Source of the DNA: Saccharopolyspora hordei
GTDB lineage: Bacteria > Actinomycetota > Actinomycetes > Mycobacteriales > Pseudonocardiaceae
Reading direction: 5' to 3'
Assembly: GCF_013410345.1 (NCBI RefSeq)
Contig: NZ_JACCFJ010000001.1
Span: forward strand, 1,835,001 to 1,899,000
Length of the DNA stretch: 64,000 nucleotides
The translations under genes were made by a program, and so were the position numbers. This document shows positions 51,497 to 59,177 of the stretch, one piece after another (within the stretch, counting starts at the first letter, position 1; the number at the start of each line of letters is the position of its first letter). Under the pieces are notes generated by a model that saw only the letters and a list, made by a program, of their open reading frames with translations, was not told the origin of the DNA and did no database searches.

Positions 51497-53326
51497 TCAG
51501 AGCTTGATGGTCGGCCGGTGGATGTCGAACCACGCCGCCAGGTCGAGCGCGCGCTCGAAGGCGTAGCGGGTCGGCGTGTCGATGTTCGCCGGGTCCTTGG
51601 CGAGGGCGTCGCGCAGCCACCCCTCGTCCAGCAGGGACAGCGCCTCACTGCCGCTCGAGGAGAGGTCGGCCACCTGGCGCTGCAGGACCGCCGCGTACTT
51701 CGGGTCCTGAGTGGACGGGTACGGGCTCTTCACCCGCTCCACCACCGACTTCGGCAGCGCGTCGGCGGTGGCGCCGCGCAGCAGGCTCTTCTCCCGGCCG
51801 TCGTAGGTCTTCAGCGACCACGGGGCGTTGAAGACGTACTCGACCAGCCGGTGGTCGCAGAACGGCACCCGGACCTCCAGGCCGACCGCCATGCTCATCC
51901 GGTCCTTGCGGTCCAGCAGCACCCGGACGAAGCGGGTCAGGTGCATGTGGCTGATCTCCCGCATCCGCCGCTCGAAGGCGCTCTCGCCGTCCAGCGTCGG
52001 CACTGCGGCGACCGCGTCGCGGTAGCTGTCGGCCACGAAGGTCTCCAGGCTGAGCGCCCCGCTGATGTGCGGGGCGAGCACGCTCTGCTGCTGGCCCTGC
52101 TGGGAGCGCACCGCGGCGAACCACGGGAAGGTGTCGGCCTCCCGCACGGCCGGGTCGTGGAACCACTTGTAGCCGCCGAAGACCTCGTCCGCGGACTCGC
52201 CGGACAGGGCCACCGTGGAGTGCTCGCGGATCGACTTGAACAGCAGGTAGAGCGACTGGTCCATGTCGCCCAGGCCCATCGGGAAGTCGCGGGCCTGCAC
52301 GGCGGCGCGCCGCACCTCGGGGTCGGCCAGCGTGTCGGGGTCGAGCACGATGTCCTGGTGCTGCGAGCCGACGTGCTCGGCGACGTCCCGCACGTAGGGG
52401 CCGTCCGGGGTGGCGCGCATCTCGTCGGGCACGAAGTTCTCGGTCTGGCCGACGAAGTCGACCGCGAAGCTGCGCACCTTCTCGCCGTTGCGGGCCAGCT
52501 GGAGGCCGGCCAGCGCGGTGATGGCGCTGGAGTCCAGGCCGCCGGACAGCAGCACGCAGCGCGGCACGTCGGAGATCAGCTGCCGCGCGACGATGTCGTC
52601 GAGCAGCTCCCGCACCCGCGCCACGGTGGTCTGCTGGTCGTCGGTGTGCTCGACGGCCTGCAGCGTCCAGTAGGTGTGCTCGTGCAGACCGGTGCGGTCC
52701 ACGGTGACGATGGTGCCCGGCTCGACCTCGCGCATGCCCGCCCACACCGCGGCCCGCGGGGTCTTGACCGGGGCGAACAGCTCGCGCAGCCCGTCGGCGT
52801 CGACGACCTTCTCGGCCAGCGGGTTGGCCAGGATCGCCTTGGGCTCGGAGCCGAACAGCACGCCGTGCTCGGTCGGGTAGTAGTACAGCGGCTTGATGCC
52901 CATCCGGTCGCGGATCAGCAGCAGCTGGTCGGTGCGAGCGTCCCAGACGGCGAAGGCGAACATGCCGTTGAGGTGCTCGGCGACCTGCGGGCCCCACTCG
53001 AGGTAGCCGTGCAGGACGACCTCGGTGTCGCTGTCGGTCTTGAACTGGTGACCGCGGCGGCGCAGCTCGTCGCGCAGCTCGGTGAAGTTGTAGGCCTCAC
53101 CGCTGTAGACGATCGCCACGTCCCCGTCGGGGGAGGCCATCGGCTGGGTGCCACCGGGCAGGTCGATGATCGCCAGGCGACGGTGGCCGAGCGCGGCGTG
53201 CGGGGCCACCCAGGTGCCGCGGGCGTCCGGGCCCCGGCACGACATGGTGTCGCACATCGCATCGATCGTGCCCTGCTCTTGGGTGAGGTCGCGCTGGAAA
53301 TCGATCCAGCCGGAGATGCCGCACAT
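51497..53326 (-). CDS. asnB: Asparagine synthase (glutamine-hydrolysing)
   Basis: A 609-residue two-domain amidotransferase. Cys2 after Met removal (MCGISGWIDF) is the glutaminase nucleophile, RGPDARG and the GHRRLAIIDL block belong to the Ntn-hydrolase domain (residues 1-200), and the synthetase P-loop is VLLSGGLDSSAITAL near residue 258, followed by SGESADEVFGGY and RKDRMSMAVGLEVRVPFCDHRLVEYVF. It makes asparagine from aspartate, ATP and glutamine. ATG at 53326 is fixed by Cys2 and by AAGGAG 8 bases upstream; the open frame upstream (44 codons) is non-coding. Not linked functionally to its neighbours; a paralogue that amidates cell-wall or secondary metabolites is an alternative, but the sequence looks like standard AsnB. 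Confidence 0.94.
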   Translation of the reverse strand: MCGISGWIDFQRDLTQEQGTIDAMCDTMSCRGPDARGTWVAPHAALGHRRLAIIDLPGGTQPMASPDGDVAIVYSGEAYNFTELRDELRRRGHQFKTDSDTEVVLHGYLEWGPQVAEHLNGMFAFAVWDARTDQLLLIRDRMGIKPLYYYPTEHGVLFGSEPKAILANPLAEKVVDADGLRELFAPVKTPRAAVWAGMREVEPGTIVTVDRTGLHEHTYWTLQAVEHTDDQQTTVARVRELLDDIVARQLISDVPRCVLLSGGLDSSAITALAGLQLARNGEKVRSFAVDFVGQTENFVPDEMRATPDGPYVRDVAEHVGSQHQDIVLDPDTLADPEVRRAAVQARDFPMGLGDMDQSLYLLFKSIREHSTVALSGESADEVFGGYKWFHDPAVREADTFPWFAAVRSQQGQQQSVLAPHISGALSLETFVADSYRDAVAAVPTLDGESAFERRMREISHMHLTRFVRVLLDRKDRMSMAVGLEVRVPFCDHRLVEYVFNAPWSLKTYDGREKSLLRGATADALPKSVVERVKSPYPSTQDPKYAAVLQRQVADLSSSGSEALSLLDEGWLRDALAKDPANIDTPTRYAFERALDLAAWFDIHRPTIKL

Positions 53327-53403
53327 TGGCCGTTCTCCTTCAACGTTGGGGTGTCGTGCGGATGTGTCCGCGAACGGTCCGCCCCGTGGGGGCCTGTTTA
53401 CCA

Positions 53404-53432
53404 ACGCTAACGAGATCGTTGCATCGATGAAA
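53404..53432 (-). promoter_or_regulatory. Candidate asnB promoter (TTTCAT-17-TAGCGT)
   Basis: Read on the minus strand, TTTCAT (53432-53427) and TAGCGT (53409-53404) are 17 bases apart, and the leader to the ATG would be about 70 bases. The remaining part of the 304-base gap 53327-53630 shows no gene. Confidence 0.35.
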
Positions 53433-53630
53433 CCTTGTGACTGGGTGAACTCGCCCACTCACGAATCGTTCGGATCGACAGGAAAACGGCGAAACGGGAC
53501 GAGGTGGGCGCAACGGGGCGCCGTCGCGCACCACCTGCGTCCCACCGGCCACAGTGGACTCATCGCGCCACGCCGACGCGCGGACGGGGCGCGGGATCCC
53601 GGGCGTGGCAGGCGCCGTGCGGCGGAGCCG

Positions 53631-54116
53631 TCACCCCCGCTGGCTGCGCAGGTGGTCCCGGAACGCGGTCCAGGTCAGCCCGCCCGGTGGGACCTCGCCG
53701 GCCCACTCCCGGCGGTAGAGCAGGTGCAGCTCGCAGCTCGGGGCGAGCAGTCCCGCGTCGCGTTCCGGCAGCGCGGCCAGGACCGGGACCGGGGCGGGGT
53801 CGGGCGGCCACCCGAAGCGCGGGCAGAGCACGGTCTGGTCGATGTCGCACGGGTGCTGGGCGGTCCCGTGCCAGGCGTCCACCCGAGCGCCCTGTGCGAA
53901 GAAGGTCACCCGCGGGAGCTCGTGCCGGACGCCCCAGAACGCCCGGAAGACGTCGGGTGCGCTGACCTGGACGGGGTGCCAGGGGCCGGTGGCGCACACC
54001 CGCACCCCGCCGTCGCCGCGCTGCCAGGACACCTCCGCCGAGGCGCGCACGACCTGGCCGTCGCGCCCGGGGTGGGGTGCCCAGACCGGCACCCGGGTGG
54101 TGCGCACCCCGCTCAT
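53631..54116 (-). CDS. Orphan 161-aa protein, last gene of the T7SS effector operon
   Basis: I do not recognise this protein. It is soluble, Trp/Arg/Pro-rich and without signal peptide or membrane segment: APHPGRDGQVVRASAEVSWQ, CATGPWHPVQVSAPDVFRAFWG, FFAQGARVDAWHGT, and a C-terminal HLLYRREWAGEVPPGGLTWTAF. The start ATG at 54116 overlaps the stop of the large WXG-headed gene (ATGA), so the two are translationally coupled. In polymorphic-toxin loci the gene right after the effector commonly encodes an immunity protein or a chaperone, which makes either role a reasonable inference; nothing in the sequence proves it. Confidence 0.6.
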   Translation of the reverse strand: MSGVRTTRVPVWAPHPGRDGQVVRASAEVSWQRGDGGVRVCATGPWHPVQVSAPDVFRAFWGVRHELPRVTFFAQGARVDAWHGTAQHPCDIDQTVLCPRFGWPPDPAPVPVLAALPERDAGLLAPSCELHLLYRREWAGEVPPGGLTWTAFRDHLRSQRG

Positions 54117-55615
54117 CGTGCCCCCTCCTCGACGCGGTGCATCTCCGCCGCGCGGTGGCGGACCTCCTGGAGGTCGCTGGGGTTCCCCCGCTCCGCCCAG
54201 GACTCGTAGGTCCGGGCCTCGTCCTCGATCGAGGCCCGCCGGGCCAGGTCTTCCGCGGACGTCAGCGGTCCGGGGGCGTCCGGTGCCGGCGGGTCGCCGG
54301 GGAGCTCGGGGGCCGGGTCCGGCGGGGGCGGGGCGCCCCGGCCGTCGTCCAGCCAGCTCTCCGGGGTGCCGTCGTCGTCGAACCACTCCGGCAGCTCGCG
54401 GCTGCGCGGTTCGGCGGGCGGGGGTTCCGGTTCGGGCAGCGGATCCGAGCCGCGCGGGCCGAACTCCGGGCCGTCCCAGCGCGCGTACGGGTCGGCGGGG
54501 GCACCCGGACGCGGTGGGGAACCGGTGTCCCAGCGCGGTGCGGGGTGTCCCGCGTCGCCGAGCCGGTCCGCTGTGCGGGAGACGTCCCCGGCGGTGTCGG
54601 CGACGTCGGCGAGGCGGTCGGCGGTCCCGGCGACCCGGCTGGCGATGCCGCCGCCGACGAGGCTCGCCGCCGCGTCCGGGACCATCGACCCCAGCGCCCG
54701 GGCCGGGTTCTCCTTCCACGCGTCCACGTCGACGACGGTCTTGACCGCCTGCCACGGGTTCTCCAGGACCGACTGGACCGCGGTCGTCGCGGCCTCGGTG
54801 AACCGCGCGCAGCCCTCCGGGTCGGTGAGCTGCGTGCTGGGCAGGCTGTAGTAGTGCGCCTCGGCCAGCCCGATGCCGAGTCCGGCGACGCCCTGGACCG
54901 TGCCGACGACGCCGTCCACGACGCCGCGGCCGAGGTCGACGGCCAGGTCGCCGAACAACTGCACGACGTCGGCGGCGTTCGCGGCGATCTGCGCCAGCGG
55001 ACCGGGCGCGTCCGGTGCGTCCGCGGTGGCCAGCGCCACGGTGTCGGCCGCGCGGTCGCCCGCGGCCCGCACCGCGGCTCGGGCCGCGGCGATCTCCTGC
55101 TCCGCGCGTGCGCGCGCCTCCGCGCCGGGGTCGACGAACTCGCCCGGTGCCGGGCCGGAGCCGCCGGCGTGGGCCGCGGTGGCGGCCCGGTGCGCCTGCA
55201 GCGCGGCCTGCGAGGCCGCGTTCGCGCGGTCCAGTTCCTCCTTCGCCCGCTGTGCGCGCGGCTTCTCGGTGGCCAGGACCTCGTGGTAGTCCAGCACGGC
55301 TCGGCCCGCGCCGGTGAGCGCGTCCCCGGCCTCGATCCACTCGCGCGGTGCCTTCTCCAGGAAGGCGTCGCGGAACGCGTCCGCGGCGCGGCCGGTCCAG
55401 CCGCCGGAGTCGATCGCCCTGATGCCCCGGCCGGCGCGTTCCAGCGCAGCCCCGAGCTCGGTGAGGTGCTCGCCGATCTCGGCGACCGTGGCGGGATCGC
55501 CGGGGATGACGTCCTGCGGCCCGACGCCGGTCAGCTGGCCGAGCTCGTGCAGCTCGTCACCGAGCCACGCGAGGTCTTCGGAGAACGTGCTGCTGTTGCT
55601 GACCACGTCAACCAC
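54113..55615 (-). CDS. Large WXG-headed putative type VII secreted effector
   Basis: A 500-residue protein. The N-terminal 115 residues form a helical hairpin with the turn motif GGWTGRAADAFRDAF (Trp73-Thr-Gly75), the pattern of the putative T7SS signal domain at the head of actinobacterial polymorphic toxins. An Ala-rich coiled region (about 120-200), a Gly/Val/Ala amphipathic middle (about 205-245, ADVVQLFGDLAVDLGRGVVD) and a long Pro/Glu/Asp-rich spacer (about 370-450) follow. The end (LTSAEDLARRASIEDEARTY to MHRVEEGAR) is short and helical, with no toxin fold that I can name, so it may be a structural substrate rather than a toxin. GTG at 55615 overlaps the upstream gene by 8 bases; GTG 55606 is an alternative. 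Confidence 0.7.
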   Translation of the reverse strand: MVDVVSNSSTFSEDLAWLGDELHELGQLTGVGPQDVIPGDPATVAEIGEHLTELGAALERAGRGIRAIDSGGWTGRAADAFRDAFLEKAPREWIEAGDALTGAGRAVLDYHEVLATEKPRAQRAKEELDRANAASQAALQAHRAATAAHAGGSGPAPGEFVDPGAEARARAEQEIAAARAAVRAAGDRAADTVALATADAPDAPGPLAQIAANAADVVQLFGDLAVDLGRGVVDGVVGTVQGVAGLGIGLAEAHYYSLPSTQLTDPEGCARFTEAATTAVQSVLENPWQAVKTVVDVDAWKENPARALGSMVPDAAASLVGGGIASRVAGTADRLADVADTAGDVSRTADRLGDAGHPAPRWDTGSPPRPGAPADPYARWDGPEFGPRGSDPLPEPEPPPAEPRSRELPEWFDDDGTPESWLDDGRGAPPPPDPAPELPGDPPAPDAPGPLTSAEDLARRASIEDEARTYESWAERGNPSDLQEVRHRAAEMHRVEEGAR

Positions 55616-55946
55616 CCGCCCCGCGCTGGAGCTCGTGCGCCGCCTGGTCGTCCACCTCGCGGTAGGTGGTGCGCGCCTCGCCGAGCGCGTCCACGGCGGC
55701 CTGCCCGTCCTCCACCAGGTAGCGGAGGCCCCAGTGCCAGGCGTCGCCGAAGGCGACCAGCGCGCCGCCCAGCCTGGGGTGCCCGACGTGCACGGCGGCG
55801 TCCGACAGGCTCTCCTCGAGTCCCATGCCCTGCTCGCCGGCTGCGCTCCAGCCGGCCATGTCGCCGAGCTCGGACACCGCCGCGCGGATGCCGTCCTCGG
55901 CGTCCCGCAGCGCGTCCAGGTCGACGCGAAAACCGTTGTGCGTCAT
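55608..55946 (-). CDS. Small WXG-like helical protein (T7SS partner candidate)
   Basis: A 112-residue protein predicted to be mostly helical: VDLDALRDAEDGIRAAVSELGDMAGW (helix 1), then GMGLEESLSDAAVHVGHPRLGGALVAFGDAWHWGLRYLVEDGQAAVDALGEARTTYREVDDQAAHEL (helix 2). Helix 2 ends with YREVDDQ (YxxxD), the general export signal of type VII substrates. Size and design fit an ESX-type WXG100 relative, although the central turn reads AGW...GMGL instead of WxG. It sits between an SseB-like gene (TGATG start/stop overlap) and the large WXG-headed protein, its likely secretion partner. Confidence 0.7.
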   Translation of the reverse strand: MTHNGFRVDLDALRDAEDGIRAAVSELGDMAGWSAAGEQGMGLEESLSDAAVHVGHPRLGGALVAFGDAWHWGLRYLVEDGQAAVDALGEARTTYREVDDQAAHELQRGAGG

Positions 55947-56422
55947 CACGATCCGTTGCCCTCGAGTGCGATCTGATCGGGTACCAGGCCGGGGACCGGG
56001 GCCAGCGCGGTGCGGTGCCCGCTCCCGGCGTCGACGACCAGGCCGGTGCCCCTGGGCAAGGCGGGCAGGCACTGGTCGAGCAGGTCCGCCCCGGTCACCT
56101 CCGCGTACCGCACCGCGTCCGCGCCGCGGCCGGAGCGGCGGTGGAACTCGGCCATCCGGGCCGGCGAGGTGAACACCGCCAGCCAGGACGTCTCGCCGCT
56201 GCGCGCGGTGATGAGCGCGGTGCCACCGTCCTCATCGGACACCGCGGTGAACAGCGTGGTGTCCCGCAGTGCCGCGGCGAGGTGCTCGAGCGACGCCTGC
56301 CCGGCGCGGAAGCGGTGCAGGACGTCGAGGAGCGCCGGACCGCGCGGCGCGAACAGGTCGCCGCTGAGGCGCACTGCGGAGCGCGGGAAACCGGTTCCCG
56401 GGCGCGGGTGTTCCAGCGGCAT
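55946..56422 (-). CDS. SseB-like protein heading the T7SS effector operon
   Basis: A 158-residue protein with two half-domains: ALLDVLHRFRAGQASLEHLAAALRDTTLFTAV near the start, then GGTALITARSGETSWLAVFTSPARMAEF and RYAEVTGADLLDQCLPALPRGTGLVVDAGSG. This pattern, a short helical part, then a beta strand pair with FTSxxRMxEF and a LPxGxGLxxNPG-like end, matches the SseB N-terminal domain family found with actinobacterial type VII substrates. ATG at 56422 was chosen for GAGGAGG 7 bases upstream; an ATG at 56536 is in frame but poorly placed. It is the first gene of a four-gene minus-strand operon with overlapping starts. Confidence 0.72.
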   Translation of the reverse strand: MPLEHPRPGTGFPRSAVRLSGDLFAPRGPALLDVLHRFRAGQASLEHLAAALRDTTLFTAVSDEDGGTALITARSGETSWLAVFTSPARMAEFHRRSGRGADAVRYAEVTGADLLDQCLPALPRGTGLVVDAGSGHRTALAPVPGLVPDQIALEGNGS

Positions 56423-56893
56423 GGAGCGGCCTCCTCGACGTGGGTGGGGGATCGGGGGTCGGAGCGGTACCACGAGACCCATCGGCGGTGCCGGGCCCGC
56501 ACTTGCTCCCCGTGTCGGTTGAATCGCCGCCGTCATCGCTCCAGCACCGCGCGAATCGCGCGTGGTTGAGCCACTTCCCGGGCGATACGTCCGAAAGTCG
56601 TTCGCCGGGCGAATGTTTCGCGATCGCGTCGTCCGTGCTCGGTGGCTGTCGTGGTCTCCGGGAGCCTGCGGCGCCCAGCGCCTGTCGGCGAGGTCCGCTC
56701 GGAGCCGGGTCTGGGACTTCGCGGGCGCTTTCGGGCGAAGCCCGCATTCCGCCCGCGCGTGCGTTCGCGATCGCGCACGGTCACGTGGGGTTCGTGTGAA
56801 GTTCGCGCGAGGTGCTGACGCAGGGTGATCCCCGCTGCTAGGGTCGGCGGTCGAATCGCTGATCAGAAGCCGCTGACTGGGGGTTTTCCCGCG
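56423..56893. promoter_or_regulatory. Divergent promoter region between the two T7SS-substrate operons
   Basis: A 471-base gap without a convincing gene. For the plus-strand operon CTGACG (56815-56820) and TAGGGT (56839-56844), 18 bases apart, form a good promoter with a start near 56851. The stretch 56600-56790 is rich in TTCGCG/CGCGAA and CGATCG palindromic words (for example around 56627-56635 and 56764-56773), possible operator sites of a shared regulator. Confidence 0.45.
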
Positions 56894-57265
56894 ATGACGA
56901 CGCCAGCGCCGCCGCCACCGCCGCCGACTCCGGGCGGTGGTCAGACCCTCACCGTCAACAAGGACAACGTCCTCGAAGTCCGCAAGATCATCCTCTCCGC
57001 GGCCGAGGAGGCCCGGCTGAAGCTGTCGAGCCTGGCGCCGAACCTGGTCGTCCGGGCGCCGGGCGAGGACGAGGTCAGCAAGACGGCGGCAGCGGTGTGG
57101 ACCGCGAACCTCGTGGGCAACCCCGATTCCCACTACGCGCGGCTCATGCAGTACGTGTCCAACGTCTTCGAACTGGGCCGCCAGCTGGAAGAGGCGGCCA
57201 AGCAGTACGGCTACACCGACGACGAGATCGCTGCATCGTTCACCGTGCAGCAGGACCAGGTGTGA
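56894..57265 (+). CDS. PE-like type VII secretion substrate
   Basis: A 123-residue protein. After a Pro-rich head (residues 5-12 are mostly Pro) comes a helix-turn-helix pair: VNKDNVLEVRKIILSAAEEARLKL (helix 1) and KTAAAVWTANLVGNPDSHYARLMQYVSNVFELGRQLEEAAKQYG (helix 2). The end of helix 2 reads YGYTDDE (Tyr105-xxx-Asp109 or Tyr107-xxx-Glu111), the YxxxD/E export signal that PE proteins carry. The downstream neighbours, a PPE-like protein and an EspG-like chaperone, strengthen the PE reading. ATG 56894 has only a weak GGGGG ribosome site (56880s). First gene of a four-gene plus-strand operon. Confidence 0.75.
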   Translation: MTTPAPPPPPPTPGGGQTLTVNKDNVLEVRKIILSAAEEARLKLSSLAPNLVVRAPGEDEVSKTAAAVWTANLVGNPDSHYARLMQYVSNVFELGRQLEEAAKQYGYTDDEIAASFTVQQDQV

Positions 57266-57274
57266 GGGGGTCCG

Positions 57275-57865
57275 GTGCGCGCACTCCGGTACGGGTTGGT
57301 CGTGGGGGCCGCGGCTGCGGTCACGCTGACCGGTTGCACGGTGAACGGGCCTGACCCCGAACCCAGCACCACGACGTCGAGCGGGGGAGCGCCGTCGTTC
57401 TCGTTCCCGGCACGACCTGCGGAGCTGCCCATCGCGGGCAAGCAGGACCAGGAGATCTGCACCTGGCTCACTCCCGAGCAGAAGGCGCAGCTCGAGACCG
57501 GTGGCGGTCGCCCGGTCGTCAAGAACGGCAACAACTACAACGGCTGCACCTTCCTGGGGCAGTCCGGCCGCGCGCAGTTCGGCGTGTCCCTGCGGGTCGT
57601 GCCCGAAGGGCTCGAGGCCTTCGCCGCGAAGCTCGCCGACTCCGAGCCGGAACAGACCGAGGTCAACGGCTTCGGGGCGGTGCGGAGCCAGGTGCCGGGT
57701 GCTGAAGGGCTCGGCTGTGCGGTGTTCGTCGACGCCGCCGAGGGCCAGACGCTCTACGTCGACATGAGCCTGACCACGCCCGGGGCGATGGACGACGCGC
57801 AGATGTGCGAGAAGGCCGGGCAGGCCGCCGAGGCGGCCGTGACGACGTTGCAGGCCAAGGGCTAG
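57275..57865 (+). CDS. DUF3558 lipoprotein
   Basis: A 196-residue lipoprotein. The signal peptide (MRALRYGLVVGAAAAV) ends in the lipobox LTGC with Cys21 as the lipid-anchored residue. A Ser/Thr/Pro linker precedes the domain, which has an early ICTWLTPEQ, a Cys in YNGCTFLG, and GLGCAVFVDAAEGQTLYVDM. DUF3558 lipoproteins are typical of Pseudonocardiaceae and often stand beside PE/PPE- or WXG-type genes. The GTG start at 57275 is 9 bases after the PE-like stop, and GTGAGGGGG precedes it. Its role is unknown; an envelope partner for the secreted pair is a guess. Confidence 0.85.
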   Translation: MRALRYGLVVGAAAAVTLTGCTVNGPDPEPSTTTSSGGAPSFSFPARPAELPIAGKQDQEICTWLTPEQKAQLETGGGRPVVKNGNNYNGCTFLGQSGRAQFGVSLRVVPEGLEAFAAKLADSEPEQTEVNGFGAVRSQVPGAEGLGCAVFVDAAEGQTLYVDMSLTTPGAMDDAQMCEKAGQAAEAAVTTLQAKG

Positions 57866-57874
57866 GGGGACGCT

Positions 57875-59176
57875 GTGACGAGCATCGATCCGATCCGCGA
57901 CATCCGGTTCGAGGGGATGGACATCCCCCAGCTCCAGGAGTGGATCACGCAGGTCAAGCAGGGGCGCGGCACGGAGTCGATGCAGTCCGCGGTGCGGGCC
58001 CTGGACGAGTGCGTGAAGGTCGTCGTCGAGCTGGACGAGACCCTGCGGCGCGAGCTGGGCAAGCTGCAGATCGCGTGGGAGGGCAACGCGGGCGACCTCG
58101 CCGCGGCCGCGACCCAGCAGCAGGCGGTGTTCCTGTCCGACGCCCCGGACCCGCTGCGGGCGTCCGCGCAGAGCGTCGACGCGCAGGGCCGCAGCTACGA
58201 GTCCACGCGCCACACCCTGCCGAACACCGACGAGCTGCGGCACAAGCAGTCGGAGAACGTGCTCGAGTGGGTCGGCGGCGCGTTCGGCTACGAGAGCGAC
58301 TACGACCAGGAAGCCAAGCAGATCGACGCCCACAAGAAGGCCGCGCAGGCCGCGCTGGGCTCCTACCGCGACACCTCGGTCAGCCAGGCGGAGGCCTACC
58401 GGCCGCTGCCGGAGGTCCCGCCCGCGACCGTGACCCCGCAGTCGACCGCGCCCAGCGGCGTCGTCGGTGCGGGGCTGGGCGGTGTCGGGTCCGCGTCGGC
58501 GGGCACCGTCGCCGGCTCGGCGCAGCCCGGGGTGCCGACCCCCGGGACGGCGAACCCCGGTCAGAACCCCGGTCAGGGTGTGGGCGCGGTCCCCGGCGGC
58601 GGCGTTCTCCCCGGGCAGGGGCTCGGTGACGGGCGCACCGGGCGGCCGAACGAGCGGGTGGCGCCGCCGAAGCGCACCGGCGAGCGGCGCGAGGACGAGC
58701 GCGACAGGGGCGGCGAGGCGGACCCGACCCCGGAGGCGGCCGGCGACAGCGGTGGCGTCAGCGCCGGCACGGTGCTCGGCATCGCCGCGGGCGGCGCGGC
58801 CGTCGCGGGCATCGGCGCGTACGCGGCGAGCAAGGTGCTCGGCGGGCGGGCCGCTCCGGCCCCCGCGGGCGGCCCGGGCGGGGCGGTCGGCGACGGCAAG
58901 ACCGCGGCGCGCGGGATCGGCGGTGGTCCGGGTGACACCGTGGCCGGCAAGGCCGCGGGCAGCACGCCCGGCAGCCGCCCGGCGGCGGGCTCGATGATGT
59001 CCCCGGCCGCGACCCGCGGCGAGAAGCGGAGCGAGGACGCCGAGCACGAGAACAAGTACGTCGCGGAGGAAACCCCCTTCGACGACGAGCGCCTGGTCGC
59101 ACCGCCGGTGCTGGGCGGTGACCAGCGCGACGACGAGAAGCCCGCCGAGACCGAGACCGAGCAGAAGCAGGACTGA
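57875..59176 (+). CDS. PPE-like type VII secretion substrate with long Gly/Ala/Pro tail
   Basis: A 433-residue protein. Residues 1-175 are helical and resemble the PPE/WXG fold: IRFEGMDIPQLQEWITQVKQG, a long helix, the turn AWEGNAGD with Trp68-Glu-Gly70, and a second helical pair. Residues about 180-290 are a Pro/Gly/Ser-rich flexible segment, 296-323 a hydrophobic Ala/Gly stretch (GTVLGIAAGGAAVAGIGAYA) that could cross or touch a membrane, and the C-terminus is strongly acidic (DDEKPAETETEQKQD). GTG start at 57875, 9 bases after the lipoprotein, with GGGGGA upstream. With the PE-like and EspG-like neighbours it forms a PE-PPE-EspG set. Confidence 0.75.
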   Translation: MTSIDPIRDIRFEGMDIPQLQEWITQVKQGRGTESMQSAVRALDECVKVVVELDETLRRELGKLQIAWEGNAGDLAAAATQQQAVFLSDAPDPLRASAQSVDAQGRSYESTRHTLPNTDELRHKQSENVLEWVGGAFGYESDYDQEAKQIDAHKKAAQAALGSYRDTSVSQAEAYRPLPEVPPATVTPQSTAPSGVVGAGLGGVGSASAGTVAGSAQPGVPTPGTANPGQNPGQGVGAVPGGGVLPGQGLGDGRTGRPNERVAPPKRTGERREDERDRGGEADPTPEAAGDSGGVSAGTVLGIAAGGAAVAGIGAYAASKVLGGRAAPAPAGGPGGAVGDGKTAARGIGGGPGDTVAGKAAGSTPGSRPAAGSMMSPAATRGEKRSEDAEHENKYVAEETPFDDERLVAPPVLGGDQRDDEKPAETETEQKQD

Positions 59177-59177
59177 C

